64,000 nt of DNA from Mesorhizobium sp. B2-1-1 (GTDB lineage Bacteria; Pseudomonadota; Alphaproteobacteria; Rhizobiales; Rhizobiaceae), in contig NZ_CP083954.1 of NCBI RefSeq assembly GCF_006442975.2, positions 5,659,267 to 5,723,266 on the forward strand. The letters are read 5' to 3'. The notes under the pieces are model-generated. The model saw nothing but the letters and a program-made list of their open reading frames with translations. It ran no database searches and was not told the DNA's origin. Within the stretch, counting starts at the first letter, position 1; each line of letters opens with the position of its first letter. The position numbers were made by a program, and so were the translations under genes. Of the stretch, positions 17,292 through 26,763 are shown piece after piece.

Positions 17292-18108
17292 GAATGCCGC
17301 CGACCTCTTCCAAGATCGAGCCCGGCGCTTGCGGCGCCGGGGCGCGCGCGGCCGGCATCGAAGGCACGCCTGAAAGGCTTGGCGCCGATCCGAAAATGCC
17401 TTTCCTTTCGCTGCGCGCTTTTTCCCCGACTTCGACGTAAGGGCCGCCTTTGGCGGCGCGCGCCCAGCCGTTCTCGACCAGCCATCGGCCGACATCCTGC
17501 TTGCCGATCCGGCAGTCGGCGGCGATCAGGTCGCGGCCGCCTTCCGGCGGCACGGCGCAGACCACCGCCCGGCCGCGCAGGAAGGCGCGGAACGCCGTGC
17601 GCGCGCGGACGCCGCAGGGCCAGGATTTACCGTCCGAGGTGCAGGTCTCGTCCTGCCCGACAATGTCGACGCCGGAAACCGCGACAGAATAGCCCTTCGC
17701 CTCGATCAGTCCGGCGGCGGGCGCGACCGGCTGGAACAGCTTCGTCCCTTTCCAGTCGTCCGGCATTTTCGGCTTGGGCGGCATGGCCAGCGCCAGCTTG
17801 CTCAACGGCGCGCGCGGCTCCACCCGCTCCAGCTCCTTGCTGGGAAGCTCCGGCGGCGCCACGACTTGGGGATCGATCGCACGCGAGTGCGGGCTAGCGG
17901 CGGGGGGCGGCGGAGCGGCAATGGCCGATGTGGCCGGCTCCTCCGGCACGCCGTCGGTGCCTGGCTGAGAGACCGTATCGGCGCTCGGATCGATCTGTTC
18001 CACCGCGACGGCAGCTTCGCCGCTCTTCAGCGCGCGGCCGCCGGCGACTACCAGCGCGGCCATTCCAGGGACCATCAGAACCGCAAGGACAAGATGAGGA
18101 AGCCGCAC
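17257..18108 (-). CDS. Exported protein with degenerate thermonuclease-like domain
   Basis: 283 residues from a GTG at 18108 ([13 protein letters not shown]), which puts the signal anchor at the very N-terminus; the frame is open to an ATG at 18153 that would overlap the upstream regulator gene. After the hydrophobic segment comes a long Pro/Ala/Glu-rich linker (about residues 25-125), then an SNase-like OB fold (about 140-245): [70 protein letters not shown]. In active nucleases the first motif carries a catalytic Arg before G-I-D-A-P-E; here the equivalent strand is VAVSGVD with no Arg, so nuclease activity is doubtful. Paired cysteines suggest disulfides in the periplasm. The gene overlaps lysK tail to tail by 35 bp. 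Confidence 0.6.
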   Translation of the reverse strand: MRLPHLVLAVLMVPGMAALVVAGGRALKSGEAAVAVEQIDPSADTVSQPGTDGVPEEPATSAIAAPPPPAASPHSRAIDPQVVAPPELPSKELERVEPRAPLSKLALAMPPKPKMPDDWKGTKLFQPVAPAAGLIEAKGYSVAVSGVDIVGQDETCTSDGKSWPCGVRARTAFRAFLRGRAVVCAVPPEGGRDLIAADCRIGKQDVGRWLVENGWARAAKGGPYVEVGEKARSERKGIFGSAPSLSGVPSMPAARAPAPQAPGSILEEVGGILKPADQPTPSE

Positions 18109-18119
18109 CAGCCCGCACC

Positions 18120-18764
18120 CTATTGGCTTGCCCAGACGATCCGCGCCACCCATTCAACCTCGCGCATGGGAATGTCGCGGTCCGGATGATCGGGATTGAG
18201 CGAAACCAGTGCGATCGACCTAGCGGTCTGGCGATCGAGCACCTTGGCCATCACCTCGCCGCCCGTCGTCTTGACGACGACGCGATCGCCCTTGCGGATG
18301 AGGGCTGCCGGCTCGACGATGAGCACGTCGCCATTGCGGTAGAGCGGCAGCATTGAATCGCCTTGCACCTGAAGCGCATAGGAACTCTCGGTCGATTGCG
18401 CCGGCAGTTCCACCAGATCCCAGCCTTGACCGGCCGGGAAGCCGGCATCGTCGAAAAACCCGCCGGCGCCGGCCTGGGCAAAGCCGAGCAACGGAACGGC
18501 ACGCCCGCGGGCGGGCATCGCGCCGTGGCCGGCCCGACCTTCTATCAGCCCGGTGAATTCGTCGAGCGAAGCGCCCGTCGCCTCGATGATCTTGGCCAGC
18601 GATTCGGTCGAGGGCCAGCGCGGCCTGCCGTCCGACGACAGTCGCTTCGACTTGTTGAAGGCAGTCGAATCAAGGCCGGCCCGCTTCGCCAGGCCGGAAG
18701 CCGAGAGCGAATACCGCTCGGCCAGAGCGTCGATGGCGGCCCAAACACGGTCATGCGAGAGCAA
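18120..18764 (-). CDS. S24-family (LexA/CI-like) transcriptional regulator
   Basis: 214 residues from a TTG at 18764 (LLSHDRVWAAIDALAERY), selected because AAGGAG sits 8 bases upstream and because family members begin at this point; a frame-open ATG at 18848 is far from any homology. The N-terminal helix-turn-helix (LSASGLAKRAGLDSTAFNKSKR...RPRWPSTESLAKIIEATG) is an unusual XRE-like domain seen in rhizobial S24 proteins. The C-terminal S24 domain carries the Ser of YALQVQGDSMLPLYRNGDVLIV and the Lys of RVVVKTTGGEVMAKVL, that is, the Ser/Lys dyad. Whether it self-cleaves is unknown, since no clear Ala-Gly cleavage site is seen between the domains (AQAGAGG is the best candidate). A palindrome just upstream suggests autoregulation. 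Confidence 0.82.
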   Translation of the reverse strand: MLSHDRVWAAIDALAERYSLSASGLAKRAGLDSTAFNKSKRLSSDGRPRWPSTESLAKIIEATGASLDEFTGLIEGRAGHGAMPARGRAVPLLGFAQAGAGGFFDDAGFPAGQGWDLVELPAQSTESSYALQVQGDSMLPLYRNGDVLIVEPAALIRKGDRVVVKTTGGEVMAKVLDRQTARSIALVSLNPDHPDRDIPMREVEWVARIVWASQ

Positions 18765-18781
18765 TTCCGCTCTCCTTGCAA

Positions 18782-18804
18782 AAAGGAAAAAATGCCTTTC
18801 CTTT
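18782..18804. promoter_or_regulatory. Palindromic operator candidate for the S24 regulator
   Basis: A perfect inverted repeat AAAGGAAA-N7-TTTCCTTT lies immediately upstream of the Shine-Dalgarno of the S24 regulator, the position expected for an autorepressor site. The strongly purine/pyrimidine-biased arms stand out from the surrounding GC-rich sequence. The bound protein is inferred from position only. Confidence 0.45.
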
Positions 18805-18887
18805 CTAGTCTTCGAATGAAGGTTTGTCCACCGGTTGTGCCATGGCACTACATCTTCCTGCTGGCCGCGCCAATTCCGGTTTCCGGG

Positions 18888-19433
18888 TCAACCGATCCGC
18901 TTGGCCTGCCCGCGCAGGTTCCGGTGCGAGGCCATGAACGCCCGCTCGGCTTCGCTGGGCGGACGCGGCTGGGCGGAGCGGCCAAGCGCGGCGACGACCT
19001 CGTCAATATCGAGAAAGCGCCGGGCGGCGCGGTCGTAGACGCCGGCTGTCGTCATGATCAATGCGGCGGTCTCGCCATTGTCGAGGACGAAACGGTGCTT
19101 GCCGATGACCTGGCTGCCTTCCCAGGTCTCGATCGAAGACACCACTTCGAAACGCCGCCACAGTTTGATCTCACGCACATAGGCCGATTGCAGCCCGCCG
19201 ATCATCGGCGCCCAGCCATTCGTTCTCGCCAGAGTGATGAGGCCGGCGCGGATGAAGATATCGATGCGGCCAAGGTCCGCCAGCATCATATAGCGGGCAT
19301 TGTTGAGATGGCGGTTAAAATCGATGTCCGTCGGCAGGCAGCGAAAGGCCAATCGGCTTTCATCACCCATCTGGTAGGAGCCACGGCTGCCCGCCGTGGC
19401 CATCATACGCGCAAGGCGCCCCCAGACATACAT
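18888..19433 (-). CDS. Hotdog-fold acyl-CoA thioesterase (4HBT_2 type)
   Basis: 181 residues. The hotdog signature D-x-N-x-H-x-N-N-x-x-Y is present as DIDFNRHLNNARYM, with the preceding FRCLPTD strand, and the later strands REIKLWRRFEVVSSIETW and KHRFVLDNGETAALIMTTAGVYD typical of the THEM6/4HBT_2 group. The Asp in the first motif is the probable general base. It presumably hydrolyses an acyl-CoA in the cytoplasm. It lies 64 bp downstream of the fadB-like gene in the same direction and may be the last gene of the beta-oxidation unit. The acyl specificity is not readable. Confidence 0.8.
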   Translation of the reverse strand: MYVWGRLARMMATAGSRGSYQMGDESRLAFRCLPTDIDFNRHLNNARYMMLADLGRIDIFIRAGLITLARTNGWAPMIGGLQSAYVREIKLWRRFEVVSSIETWEGSQVIGKHRFVLDNGETAALIMTTAGVYDRAARRFLDIDEVVAALGRSAQPRPPSEAERAFMASHRNLRGQAKRIG

Positions 19434-19497
19434 TACGGCGCGGCGCGTCTTTTCGGACGCGCAAGGGACGCCGCGGCACCTTTGATTCCGACCACGC

Positions 19498-21717
19498 TCA
19501 GGCCGCCTGCTTCACGTCGCCCTTCGCGTAGGGGTCGAAGCGCTGGTAAAAAGTCTCGCCCTTTTCGGCCATGTCGAGCAGCAGCCTGGGCACCTTGAAC
19601 TCGGCGCCGTATTTCTTCTGCAAGCCCTTTGCGATCTTGACGAACTGCCCGGCGCCGATGCCGTCGATGTAGGACAGCGCGCCGCCCGTATAGGGCGCGA
19701 AGCCGAAGGCCAGGATCGAGCCGACATCGGCCTCGCGCGGATCGGTGACGATGCCCTCCTCCATCACCCGGGCCGCTTCCAACGCGATGGTGACCAGCAG
19801 GCGCTGCTGCAATTCCGCATAGTCGACCTTCTCCGGCTTGAGCTGCGGATAGAGCTCCTTAAGGCCCGGCCACAGCTTCTTCTTGGCCGGCTTGGCCGGA
19901 TAGTCGTAGAAGCCCTTGCCGTTCTTGCGGCCGAAGCGGCCGTGGTCGTCGACCATGGTGTTGATCAGCGCCATCTGCTTCGGGTCGATCGCCTTGTCGC
20001 CGAGATCCCTGATGGTCTGCTTCATGATCTTCTGGGCGAGGTCGATGGCCGTCTCGTCGGTCAGCGCCAGCGGGCCGACCGGCATGCCGGCGGCCTTGGC
20101 GGCGTTCTCGATCATCGGTGCCGGAACGCCCTCGATCAACATCTTGTAGGCTTCCGACATATAGCGCAGGACGCAGCGGTTGACGTAGAAACCGCGCGTA
20201 TCGTTGACGACGATCGGCGTTTTCTTGATGGCGCGCACGAAGTCGATCGCGGTGGCCAGCGCCTTGTCACCGGTCTTCTTGCCAAGGATGATTTCGACCA
20301 GCATCATCCTGTCGACCGGCGAGAAGAAATGGATGCCGATGAAATTCTTCGGCCGCGCCGAATTCTTGGCCAGGGCGGTGATCGGAATGGTCGAGGTGTT
20401 CGACGCGAAGATCGCCGACGACTTCAGCACCGCTTCCGCCTGTTCGGTGGCGCTTTTCTTCACCGCGGAATCCTCGAACACCGCCTCGACCACGAGATCG
20501 CAGCCGGCAAGGTCGGCATAGTCCGATGTCGGCGTGATCAGCGACAGGAGCCTGTCCTTGTCCTCGGGCTTGGCACGCCCCTTCTTCACCTGATCCGAGA
20601 TCAGACCATCCGAATGGGCCTTGCCCTTCTCGGCGGACTCCATGTCGCGGTCGAGCAGCACCACCGGGATGCCGGCTTTGGCCGTGACATAGGCGATACC
20701 GGCGCCCATGAAGCCCGCGCCGAGAATACCGATCTTCTTGAACCTGGTTTCCGGCACGCCGGCCGGGCGGCGCGCGCCCTTGTTGAGTTCCTGCAACGAT
20801 ACGAACAGCGAGCGGATCATCGCCGCCGCTTCCTTGGTCTGCATGATCTCCGTGAAATAGCGCTGTTCGATCCTGAGGGCGGTGTCGAACGGCACCAACA
20901 GGCCCTCATAGACGCATTTCAGGATCGCCGCGGCGGCCGGATAATTGCCATAGGTCTCGCGGCGCAGGATGGCGATGGCCGGCGGCCACAGATTAGCGCC
21001 CGCCGCCGAATAGACCGGGCCGCCGGGCAGCTTGAATCCCTTCTCGTCCCACGGCGCTACCGGCTTGAGGCCGTTCCTGATCATGGCCTTCGCAGTCTCG
21101 ACCAGCTTGGCCGGCTCGGCGACCTCGTGGATCAGGCCCATCGCCTTCGCCTTCTGCGGCGACAGGTTCTGGCCGGAGGTCAGCATTTGCAGCGCCTGCT
21201 GCTGGTCGGTGAGACGCGGCACCCGCTGGGTGCCGCCGGCGCCCGGGAAAATACCGATCTTCACCTCGGGGAGCGCCATCTTCACCTTGTCGGAATCGGC
21301 GGCGACGCGGCCATGGCAGGCCAGCGACATTTCGAATGCACCGCCCATGCAGGTGCCGTTGATTGCTGAAACCCACGGCTTGCCCGATGTTTCCAGCTTC
21401 CGGAACAGACCGGTCATGGTGCCGGCGTTTTCGAACAGCGCCCTGGTCGCCTTTTCGAGATCCTTGCCCTTTTCAGCCGCGAAGGTCGTCAGCATCTTCT
21501 GGAGCATGGTGATGTCGGCGCCGCCTGAGAACGTATCCTTGCCGGAGGTGATGACCGCGCCCTTGATGGCGGCGTCGCCCGCCACCCTGTCGACAATGGC
21601 GTTCAGCTCGCGCATCACCTCCTCGGTGAAGACGTTCATCGAGCGGTCCGGCATGTTCCAGGTGACCAGCGCAATGCCGTCGGCGTCGATGTCGAGGGTG
21701 AAATTGGTGTAGCTCAT
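19498..21717 (-). CDS. fadB: Trifunctional-type fatty-acid oxidation enzyme (enoyl-CoA hydratase / 3-hydroxyacyl-CoA dehydrogenase)
   Basis: 739 residues from the ATG at 21717, with GGGAG upstream. Residues about 1-200 are a crotonase domain ([46 protein letters not shown] with both catalytic Glu). A linker leads to an NAD-binding Rossmann domain at about 330 ([23 protein letters not shown]), the catalytic His motif [17 protein letters not shown], and two 3HCDH C-terminal domains ([32 protein letters not shown]). It performs hydration and NAD-dependent oxidation of enoyl-CoA and works with the thiolase encoded 14 bp upstream. Could equally be named fadJ; the sub-type cannot be settled by eye. 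Confidence 0.93.
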   Translation of the reverse strand: MSYTNFTLDIDADGIALVTWNMPDRSMNVFTEEVMRELNAIVDRVAGDAAIKGAVITSGKDTFSGGADITMLQKMLTTFAAEKGKDLEKATRALFENAGTMTGLFRKLETSGKPWVSAINGTCMGGAFEMSLACHGRVAADSDKVKMALPEVKIGIFPGAGGTQRVPRLTDQQQALQMLTSGQNLSPQKAKAMGLIHEVAEPAKLVETAKAMIRNGLKPVAPWDEKGFKLPGGPVYSAAGANLWPPAIAILRRETYGNYPAAAAILKCVYEGLLVPFDTALRIEQRYFTEIMQTKEAAAMIRSLFVSLQELNKGARRPAGVPETRFKKIGILGAGFMGAGIAYVTAKAGIPVVLLDRDMESAEKGKAHSDGLISDQVKKGRAKPEDKDRLLSLITPTSDYADLAGCDLVVEAVFEDSAVKKSATEQAEAVLKSSAIFASNTSTIPITALAKNSARPKNFIGIHFFSPVDRMMLVEIILGKKTGDKALATAIDFVRAIKKTPIVVNDTRGFYVNRCVLRYMSEAYKMLIEGVPAPMIENAAKAAGMPVGPLALTDETAIDLAQKIMKQTIRDLGDKAIDPKQMALINTMVDDHGRFGRKNGKGFYDYPAKPAKKKLWPGLKELYPQLKPEKVDYAELQQRLLVTIALEAARVMEEGIVTDPREADVGSILAFGFAPYTGGALSYIDGIGAGQFVKIAKGLQKKYGAEFKVPRLLLDMAEKGETFYQRFDPYAKGDVKQAA

Positions 21718-21731
21718 CGTTTCTCTCCCCG

Positions 21732-22940
21732 TCAGACGCGTTCGATGATGGTTGCGGTGCCCATGCCGGCGCCGATGCACAGCGTCACCAGCGCGGTGTT
21801 CAAATCGCGGCGCTCGAGCTCGTCCAGCACGGTGCCGAAGATCATCGCGCCGGTGGCGCCCAGCGGATGGCCCATGGCGATGGCGCCGCCATTGACGTTG
21901 ATCCTGTCGTGCTCGATATCGAAGGCCTGCATGTAGCGCAGCACCACGGAGGCGAAGGCCTCGTTGAGCTCGAACAGATCGATGTCCGACAGCTTCATCT
22001 TGGCGCGCTTCAACAGCTTCTCGGTGACGTCAACGGGGCCGGTCAACATCAGCACCGGCTCGGAGCCGATGTTGGCGAAGGCGCGGATGCGCGCGCGCGG
22101 TTTCAGGCCCATGGCCTTGCCGGCCTTCTTCGAACCGAGCAGCACGGCGGCCGCGCCATCGACGATGCCCGACGAATTGCCGGCATGGTGGACGTGATTG
22201 ACCTCCTCCACTTCCGGATGCTTCTGCACCGCGACGGCGTCGAAGCCGCCCATTTCGCCGGGCATGACGAAGGAGGGATTGAGCGAGGCCAGCGACTGCA
22301 TGTCGGTCGATGGGCGCATATGCTCGTCATGGTCGAGGATGGTGAGACCATTCTGGTCCTTGATCGGGATCACCGAATTCCTGAAGCGGCCATCGGCCCA
22401 GGATTTTGCCGCGCGCTTCTGGCTCTCGACGGCGTAGGCGTCGACATCATCCCGGCTGAAGCCGTATTTTGTGGCGATCAGGTCGGCCGAAATACCTTGC
22501 GGCACGAACCAGCCGGGCAGGCCGACCGAAGGGTCCATGAACCAGGCGCCACCCGAGGCGCCCATGCCGACGCGCGACATCGATTCGACACCGCCGGCAA
22601 TGACGATCTCATCGGCGCCCTGGGCTATCTTGGCGGCGCCGAAATTGATGGCGTCGAGGCCGGAGGCGCAGAAGCGCGAGATCTGCATGCCGGGCGCCGA
22701 GGTCGCGTAGCCGGCCTCGAAGGCCGCGGCGCGCGGAATGACCGACCCCGCCTCGCCGACCGGGTCGACACAACCGAAGATGATGTCGTCGACAGTTGCA
22801 GTGTCGAGCCCGTTGCGGTCGCGCAGCGCCTCCAGCGTCCTGGCGGCGAGCCGCACTGCCGGCACTTCGTGCAGCGAGCCATCCTTCTTGCCCCTGCCGC
22901 GCGGCGTGCGAACGGCGTCATAGACGTAAGCTTCGGCCAT
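21732..22940 (-). CDS. fadA: Acetyl-CoA acyltransferase (thiolase)
   Basis: 402 residues, start with AGGA nearby. Catalytic residues are all present: the nucleophilic Cys in [11 protein letters not shown] (near residue 90), the His of [18 protein letters not shown], and the C-terminal Cys/Gly motif in [17 protein letters not shown]. It cleaves 3-ketoacyl-CoA with CoA in the last step of beta-oxidation. The pair thiolase-fadB (14-bp gap) is the usual beta-oxidation complex arrangement. A biosynthetic thiolase is less likely given the context. Confidence 0.94.
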   Translation of the reverse strand: MAEAYVYDAVRTPRGRGKKDGSLHEVPAVRLAARTLEALRDRNGLDTATVDDIIFGCVDPVGEAGSVIPRAAAFEAGYATSAPGMQISRFCASGLDAINFGAAKIAQGADEIVIAGGVESMSRVGMGASGGAWFMDPSVGLPGWFVPQGISADLIATKYGFSRDDVDAYAVESQKRAAKSWADGRFRNSVIPIKDQNGLTILDHDEHMRPSTDMQSLASLNPSFVMPGEMGGFDAVAVQKHPEVEEVNHVHHAGNSSGIVDGAAAVLLGSKKAGKAMGLKPRARIRAFANIGSEPVLMLTGPVDVTEKLLKRAKMKLSDIDLFELNEAFASVVLRYMQAFDIEHDRINVNGGAIAMGHPLGATGAMIFGTVLDELERRDLNTALVTLCIGAGMGTATIIERV

Positions 22941-22971
22941 TTTCCTGCTCCTTGGGTTTGCCGATCGATGC

Positions 22972-24141
22972 TCAGAGCGAGCGGCCGATCAGCAATTTCA
23001 TGATCTCGTTGGTGCCGCCATAGATGCGCTGGACGCGGGCGTCGCGGAACATGCGGGCGATCGGATATTCATTCATGTAGCCATAGCCGCCATGCAATTG
23101 AAGGCATTCGTCGACGACTTTGCCCTGCAGGTCGGAAAGCCAGTACTTGGCCATCGACGCCGTCACCGGATCGAGACCGCCATCGATGTGGCGCGCCACG
23201 CAATCATTGTAGAAGACGCGGCCGATCGTGGCCTCGGTCTTCAGTTCGGCCAGCTTGAACTGGGTGTTCTGGAAATCGATGACCGCCTTGCCGAACGCCT
23301 TGCGCTCCTTGACGTATTCGATGGTCAGCGCCAGCGCGCGCTCGACCATGGCAATCGCGCCGGTGCCGATCTGCAAACGCTCCTGCGGCAATTGCTGCAT
23401 GAGCTGGATGAAGCCTTGTCCCTCCTCGTGGCCGAGCAGGTTGGAGGTCGGCACACGCGCATCGTTGAAGAACAGTTCGGACGTGTCATTGGCCTTCAAG
23501 CCGATCTTGTCGAGGTTGCGGCCGCGCTCGAAGCCGTCGACCTCGTCGGTCTCGACGACGATCAGCGAAGTCCCCTTGGCGCCCTTGGCCGGATCGGTCT
23601 TGGTGACGAGGATGATGAAATTGGCGAGCTGGCCATTGGTGATGAAGGTCTTGGAGCCATTGATCTTGTATTGGTTGCCGTCCCTCTCGGCCCGCGTCTT
23701 GACGCCTTGCAGGTCGGAGCCGGCGCCGGGCTCCGTCATGGCGATGGCGCCGATCAGTTCGCCGGTGGCGAGCTTCGGCAGCCATTTCTTCTTTTGCTCC
23801 TCCGAGCCGTAGTGGAGGATGTAGGGGGCGACGATCGAATTGTGCAGACCGATGCCGAAGCCGTCGACGCCGACATGGCCGATGGCCTCGATGATGGCGC
23901 TCTCATGGGCGAAGGTGCCGCCCGATCCGCCATATTCCTCCGGCATGGAGGCGCAGAGCAGGCCGGCGGCACCGGCCTTCAGCCAGCTCTCGCAGTCGAC
24001 CATTTCGTTCTTCTCAAACTCGTCGTAACGCGGCGCGATCTCTTCGGACATGAAGCGGTGCGCCATGTCGTAGAGCATGCCGACCTCGTCCGCCGCCCAG
24101 GCGGGCTTCGGCAGGCCAAGGATTTCGGCTGGGTTGGTCAT
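22972..24141 (-). CDS. Acyl-CoA dehydrogenase (short/medium-chain type)
   Basis: 389 residues from the ATG at 24141 (MTNPAEILGLPKPAW) after GGGAGG. Single ACAD fold: N-terminal helices (MSEEIAPRYDEFEKN), FAD-contact motifs IGAIAMTEPGAGSDLQGVKT and FITNGQLANFIILVTKTD, and the C-terminal helical domain with LQLHGGYGYMNEYPIARMFRDARVQRIYGGTNEIMKLLIGRSL. The Glu in YGGTNE is in the position of the catalytic base of medium-chain enzymes. It removes two hydrogens from an acyl-CoA and passes them to ETF. It sits in the beta-oxidation unit 31 bp upstream of the thiolase. Chain length is not predictable by eye. Confidence 0.94.
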   Translation of the reverse strand: MTNPAEILGLPKPAWAADEVGMLYDMAHRFMSEEIAPRYDEFEKNEMVDCESWLKAGAAGLLCASMPEEYGGSGGTFAHESAIIEAIGHVGVDGFGIGLHNSIVAPYILHYGSEEQKKKWLPKLATGELIGAIAMTEPGAGSDLQGVKTRAERDGNQYKINGSKTFITNGQLANFIILVTKTDPAKGAKGTSLIVVETDEVDGFERGRNLDKIGLKANDTSELFFNDARVPTSNLLGHEEGQGFIQLMQQLPQERLQIGTGAIAMVERALALTIEYVKERKAFGKAVIDFQNTQFKLAELKTEATIGRVFYNDCVARHIDGGLDPVTASMAKYWLSDLQGKVVDECLQLHGGYGYMNEYPIARMFRDARVQRIYGGTNEIMKLLIGRSL

Positions 24142-24250
24142 GCGATGATCTTCCTCCCAAGGTCTGCCATCGAAATTGAGATCCGCGCACTGTCGCGGCG
24201 ACCCCTGCCGGCCCTTTGGGCCGCCCTCCCTCAAGATAGAGGGACCATTT

Positions 24251-26041
24251 CTAGAACGCTTCCGCCGGCAGTGCCATCAACGTATCGGCGCCACTGGAGA
24301 TGCGGGCGAGACGCGTCGCGGTTTCCGGCATGATCCGCTCCATGAAGAAGCGCGCCGTCACCAGCTTGTTGTCGTAGAAGGACGACGCGCCGTTGGCGCC
24401 CGCCTTGCCTTGGGCGGCCCTGGCCATCTGCGCCCACATATAGCCGAGCGCCACGAGGCCGAAGAGATGCATGTAGTCGGTCGAGGCGGCGCCGGCATTG
24501 TCGGGCTTGGCCATGCCGTTCTGCAGCAGCCACATGGTCGCCGCCTGAAGATCGTTGAGGCTCTTCTTCAATGCCTTGGTGAAGGGGGCCATCTTCTCGT
24601 CGGCGCGGTTCTCTTCGCAGAACTCGCCGACTTCCTTGAAGAACAACTGCACCGCGCGGCCGCCGTTCAGACCCAGCTTGCGGCCGACGAGGTCGAGCGC
24701 CTGGATGCCGTTGGCGCCTTCATAGATCATGGCGATGCGGGCATCGCGCACGAACTGGCTCATGCCGTGCTCTTCGATGTAGCCATGGCCGCCGAACACC
24801 TGCTGCGCCATCACGGCGTGATCGAAGCCCTTGTCGGTGAGCACGCCCTTGACCACCGGCGTCATCAGCCCGGTGTAGTCGTCGGCCGCCTGGCGGTCCT
24901 TGTCGTCGGCGGAGCGATGGGCGATGTCCGACTTGATCGCCGTCCACAGCGCCAGCGCACGGCCGGCCTCGTTGAAGGCCCTCATGGTCATCAGGCTGCG
25001 GCGGATGTCGGGATGGACGATGATCGGATCGGCCTTCTTGTCCGGCGCCTTCGGTCCCGACAGCGAGCGGCCCTGCAAGCGGTCCTTGGCGTAGGCGACG
25101 GCATTCTGGTAGGCAATCTCCGACAGCGAAAGCCCCTGCAGGCCGACGCCGAGCCGCGCCTCGTTCATCATCGTGAACATCGCCTTGAGGCCGCCATTGG
25201 CCTCGCCCAGCAGCGTGCCTTGCGCCTCGTCATAATTCATGACGCAGGTCGAATTGCCGTGGATGCCCATCTTCTCCTCGATCGAACCGCAGGAGACGGT
25301 GTTCCTCTCATCGGGATTGCCAGAAGCATCGAGCTTGAGCTTCGGCACGATGAACAGCGAGATGCCCTTCACCCCTTCGGGCGCTCCCTCGATGCGGGCC
25401 AGCACCAGGTGGACGATGTTGTCCGCCATGTCGTGCTCGCCGGCCGAGATGAATATCTTCTGGCCCGAGATCTTGTAAGTGCCGTCGCCATTCGGCACGG
25501 CCTTGGTGCGCAGCAGGCCCAGATCGGTACCGCAATGCGGCTCGGTCAGGTTCATGGTGCCGGTCCAGGCGCCCTCGACCATCTTCGGCAGCCATTTGGC
25601 TTTCTGCTCGTCGGTGCCATGGGTGATGATCGCCGCGATCGCGCCCTGCGTCAGGCCCGGATACATCATCAGCGACATATTGGCCGACACCATATACTCG
25701 GCCACGGCGGTATGCACGGCATAGGGCAGGCCCTGGCCGCCGAACTCGACGGGCGCCGCCAGCCCCATCCAGCCGCCCTCGCGATACTGATCGAAGGCTT
25801 CCTTGAAGCCCCTCGGCGTCGTCACCGAGCCATCGTCATGGCGCACACAGCCTTCCATGTCGCCGACACGGTTGAGCGGATGCATGACGTTTTCCGCGAG
25901 CTTGGCGCCCTCGACGAGGATCGCCTCCAGCACGTCGGGCGTTGCATCGGAAAAGCCGGGGAGATTGGAATAGCGCTGGTAGCCCAGCACCTCGTTGAGC
26001 ACGAACAGCGTATCCTGCACCGGCGCCCTGTAGATCGGCAT
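24251..26041 (-). CDS. Long acyl-CoA dehydrogenase (FadE-like, three-domain)
   Basis: 596 residues from the ATG at 26041 (MPIYRAPVQDTLFVLNEVL). It has the extra N-terminal segment and the C-terminal extension of the DmdC/FadE12-like acyl-CoA dehydrogenases. Recognisable: GLAAPVEFGGQGLPYAVHTAV, the FAD motif TGTMNLTEPHCGTDLGLLRT, KIFISAGEHD, QVFGGHGYIEEHGMSQFVRDARIAMIYEGANGIQALDLVGRKL (catalytic Glu in YEGANG). This group oxidises long-chain acyl-CoA or methylmercaptopropionyl-CoA; with the neighbouring thiolase and fadB a fatty acid is the likelier substrate. First gene of the unit, 260 bp downstream of the merR gene and just downstream of the operator palindrome. Confidence 0.93.
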   Translation of the reverse strand: MPIYRAPVQDTLFVLNEVLGYQRYSNLPGFSDATPDVLEAILVEGAKLAENVMHPLNRVGDMEGCVRHDDGSVTTPRGFKEAFDQYREGGWMGLAAPVEFGGQGLPYAVHTAVAEYMVSANMSLMMYPGLTQGAIAAIITHGTDEQKAKWLPKMVEGAWTGTMNLTEPHCGTDLGLLRTKAVPNGDGTYKISGQKIFISAGEHDMADNIVHLVLARIEGAPEGVKGISLFIVPKLKLDASGNPDERNTVSCGSIEEKMGIHGNSTCVMNYDEAQGTLLGEANGGLKAMFTMMNEARLGVGLQGLSLSEIAYQNAVAYAKDRLQGRSLSGPKAPDKKADPIIVHPDIRRSLMTMRAFNEAGRALALWTAIKSDIAHRSADDKDRQAADDYTGLMTPVVKGVLTDKGFDHAVMAQQVFGGHGYIEEHGMSQFVRDARIAMIYEGANGIQALDLVGRKLGLNGGRAVQLFFKEVGEFCEENRADEKMAPFTKALKKSLNDLQAATMWLLQNGMAKPDNAGAASTDYMHLFGLVALGYMWAQMARAAQGKAGANGASSFYDNKLVTARFFMERIMPETATRLARISSGADTLMALPAEAF

Positions 26042-26126
26042 GCTCTTCTCCACCCTGCGAACCTGATCCGAACCCCTGAATTCTGTCAGGCGGCATGCGG
26101 ACCCGTGTTCAGCGGGAGATAACAAA

Positions 26127-26152
26127 AATTGACGTTTGCGTAAACGTCAATT
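26127..26152 (-). promoter_or_regulatory. MerR-type operator/promoter for the beta-oxidation unit
   Basis: A perfect palindrome TTGACGTTT-GCGT-AAACGTCAA extended by AATT on each side lies 86 bp upstream of the fadE-like start. In the gene direction TTGACG can serve as -35, and TGTTAT lies about 20 bp further on as -10. Spacers of 19-20 bp with the operator between the elements are the hallmark of MerR-controlled promoters. The motif resembles, from memory, the LiuR motif of proteobacterial fatty-acid and branched-chain degradation regulons. Confidence 0.65.
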
Positions 26153-26228
26153 CAGCCGATGCGACAAAATTTCTCCTGCACTGCAGCAAACCGGAGGCGA
26201 TGCAGTGCATGTGGTGGAACCCTCAATG

Positions 26229-26264
26229 AAAAAAGCCGCGTGGCACTCGCCACACGGCTTTTTT
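26229..26264. terminator. Bidirectional intrinsic terminator
   Basis: A hairpin with ten-base arms GCCGCGTGGC and GCCACACGGC around the loop ACTC is flanked by A6 on the left and T6 on the right. It can therefore end transcription in both directions. On the minus strand it lies 38 bp beyond the merR stop and serves that gene. Confidence 0.85.
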
Positions 26265-26301
26265 CGATCATGGATGTTGCGCCGCAAGGCGGCGGGCCAA
26301 A

Positions 26302-26763
26302 TCAGCCGGCGACGCTCGCCTGCGGCGCCGAGCGCTCGACCAGCATCTGCCGGACGGCAGCCATGGACGTGCTCAACTCGCTGATGGCGTCATCGATAAG
26401 CGTCCGCTGCTTCTGGAGGCGGGCAAGCTGCTTCTCCGACTTGTCCAATGCCAGCCGCAACTGCTTGGTGTTGGAGCCGGTGGGATCATAGAGATCCATC
26501 ATCTGCTTGACGTCGCGCAACGAGAACCCGACCTTGCGGCCGAGCAGGATCAGTTTCAGCCGAACCCTGTCGCGGCGCGTGTAGAGGCGGGTTGAACCGT
26601 CGCGCTGCGGGTTGAGCAGGCCCTTGTCTTCGTAGAAACGCAGCGTGCGCAGCGTCACGCCGTATTTCTTGGCCATTTCGCCGATGCGGACGAGGTCCTC
26701 GCCCGAGTCAACGGATATAGTGTTGGTATTGGCCGCGGTCTCGCCGGCCGAGATAAGCTTCAT
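26302..26763 (-). CDS. MerR-family regulator of fatty-acid degradation (LiuR-like)
   Basis: 153 residues from the ATG at 26763 (MKLISAGETAANTNT). After about 22 residues comes the MerR winged helix: LVRIGEMAKKYGVTLRTLRFYEDKGLLNPQRDGSTRLYTRRD. A C-terminal coiled coil follows (LRLALDKSEKQLARLQKQRTLIDDAISELSTSM). No cysteines appear in the effector region, so metal sensing is unlikely. Context and the two operators place it in the group that controls fatty-acid or branched-chain acyl-CoA catabolism. It is transcribed in the same direction as the oxidation genes but separated by a terminator, so it has its own promoter. Confidence 0.85.
   Translation of the reverse strand: MKLISAGETAANTNTISVDSGEDLVRIGEMAKKYGVTLRTLRFYEDKGLLNPQRDGSTRLYTRRDRVRLKLILLGRKVGFSLRDVKQMMDLYDPTGSNTKQLRLALDKSEKQLARLQKQRTLIDDAISELSTSMAAVRQMLVERSAPQASVAG

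Noticed and set aside
15654..17495. 613-codon minus-strand frame opposite lysK
   Set aside because: Antisense to a gene with intact HIGH and KMSKS motifs; no family resemblance and it also runs across the lysK start.
19942..21369. 475-codon plus-strand frame opposite fadB
   Set aside because: Antisense shadow; catalytic residues of FadB are in the minus-strand frame.
24176..26122. 648-codon plus-strand frame opposite the FadE-like gene
   Set aside because: Shadow of a conserved acyl-CoA dehydrogenase; composition dominated by His/Gly/Arg, no start signal.
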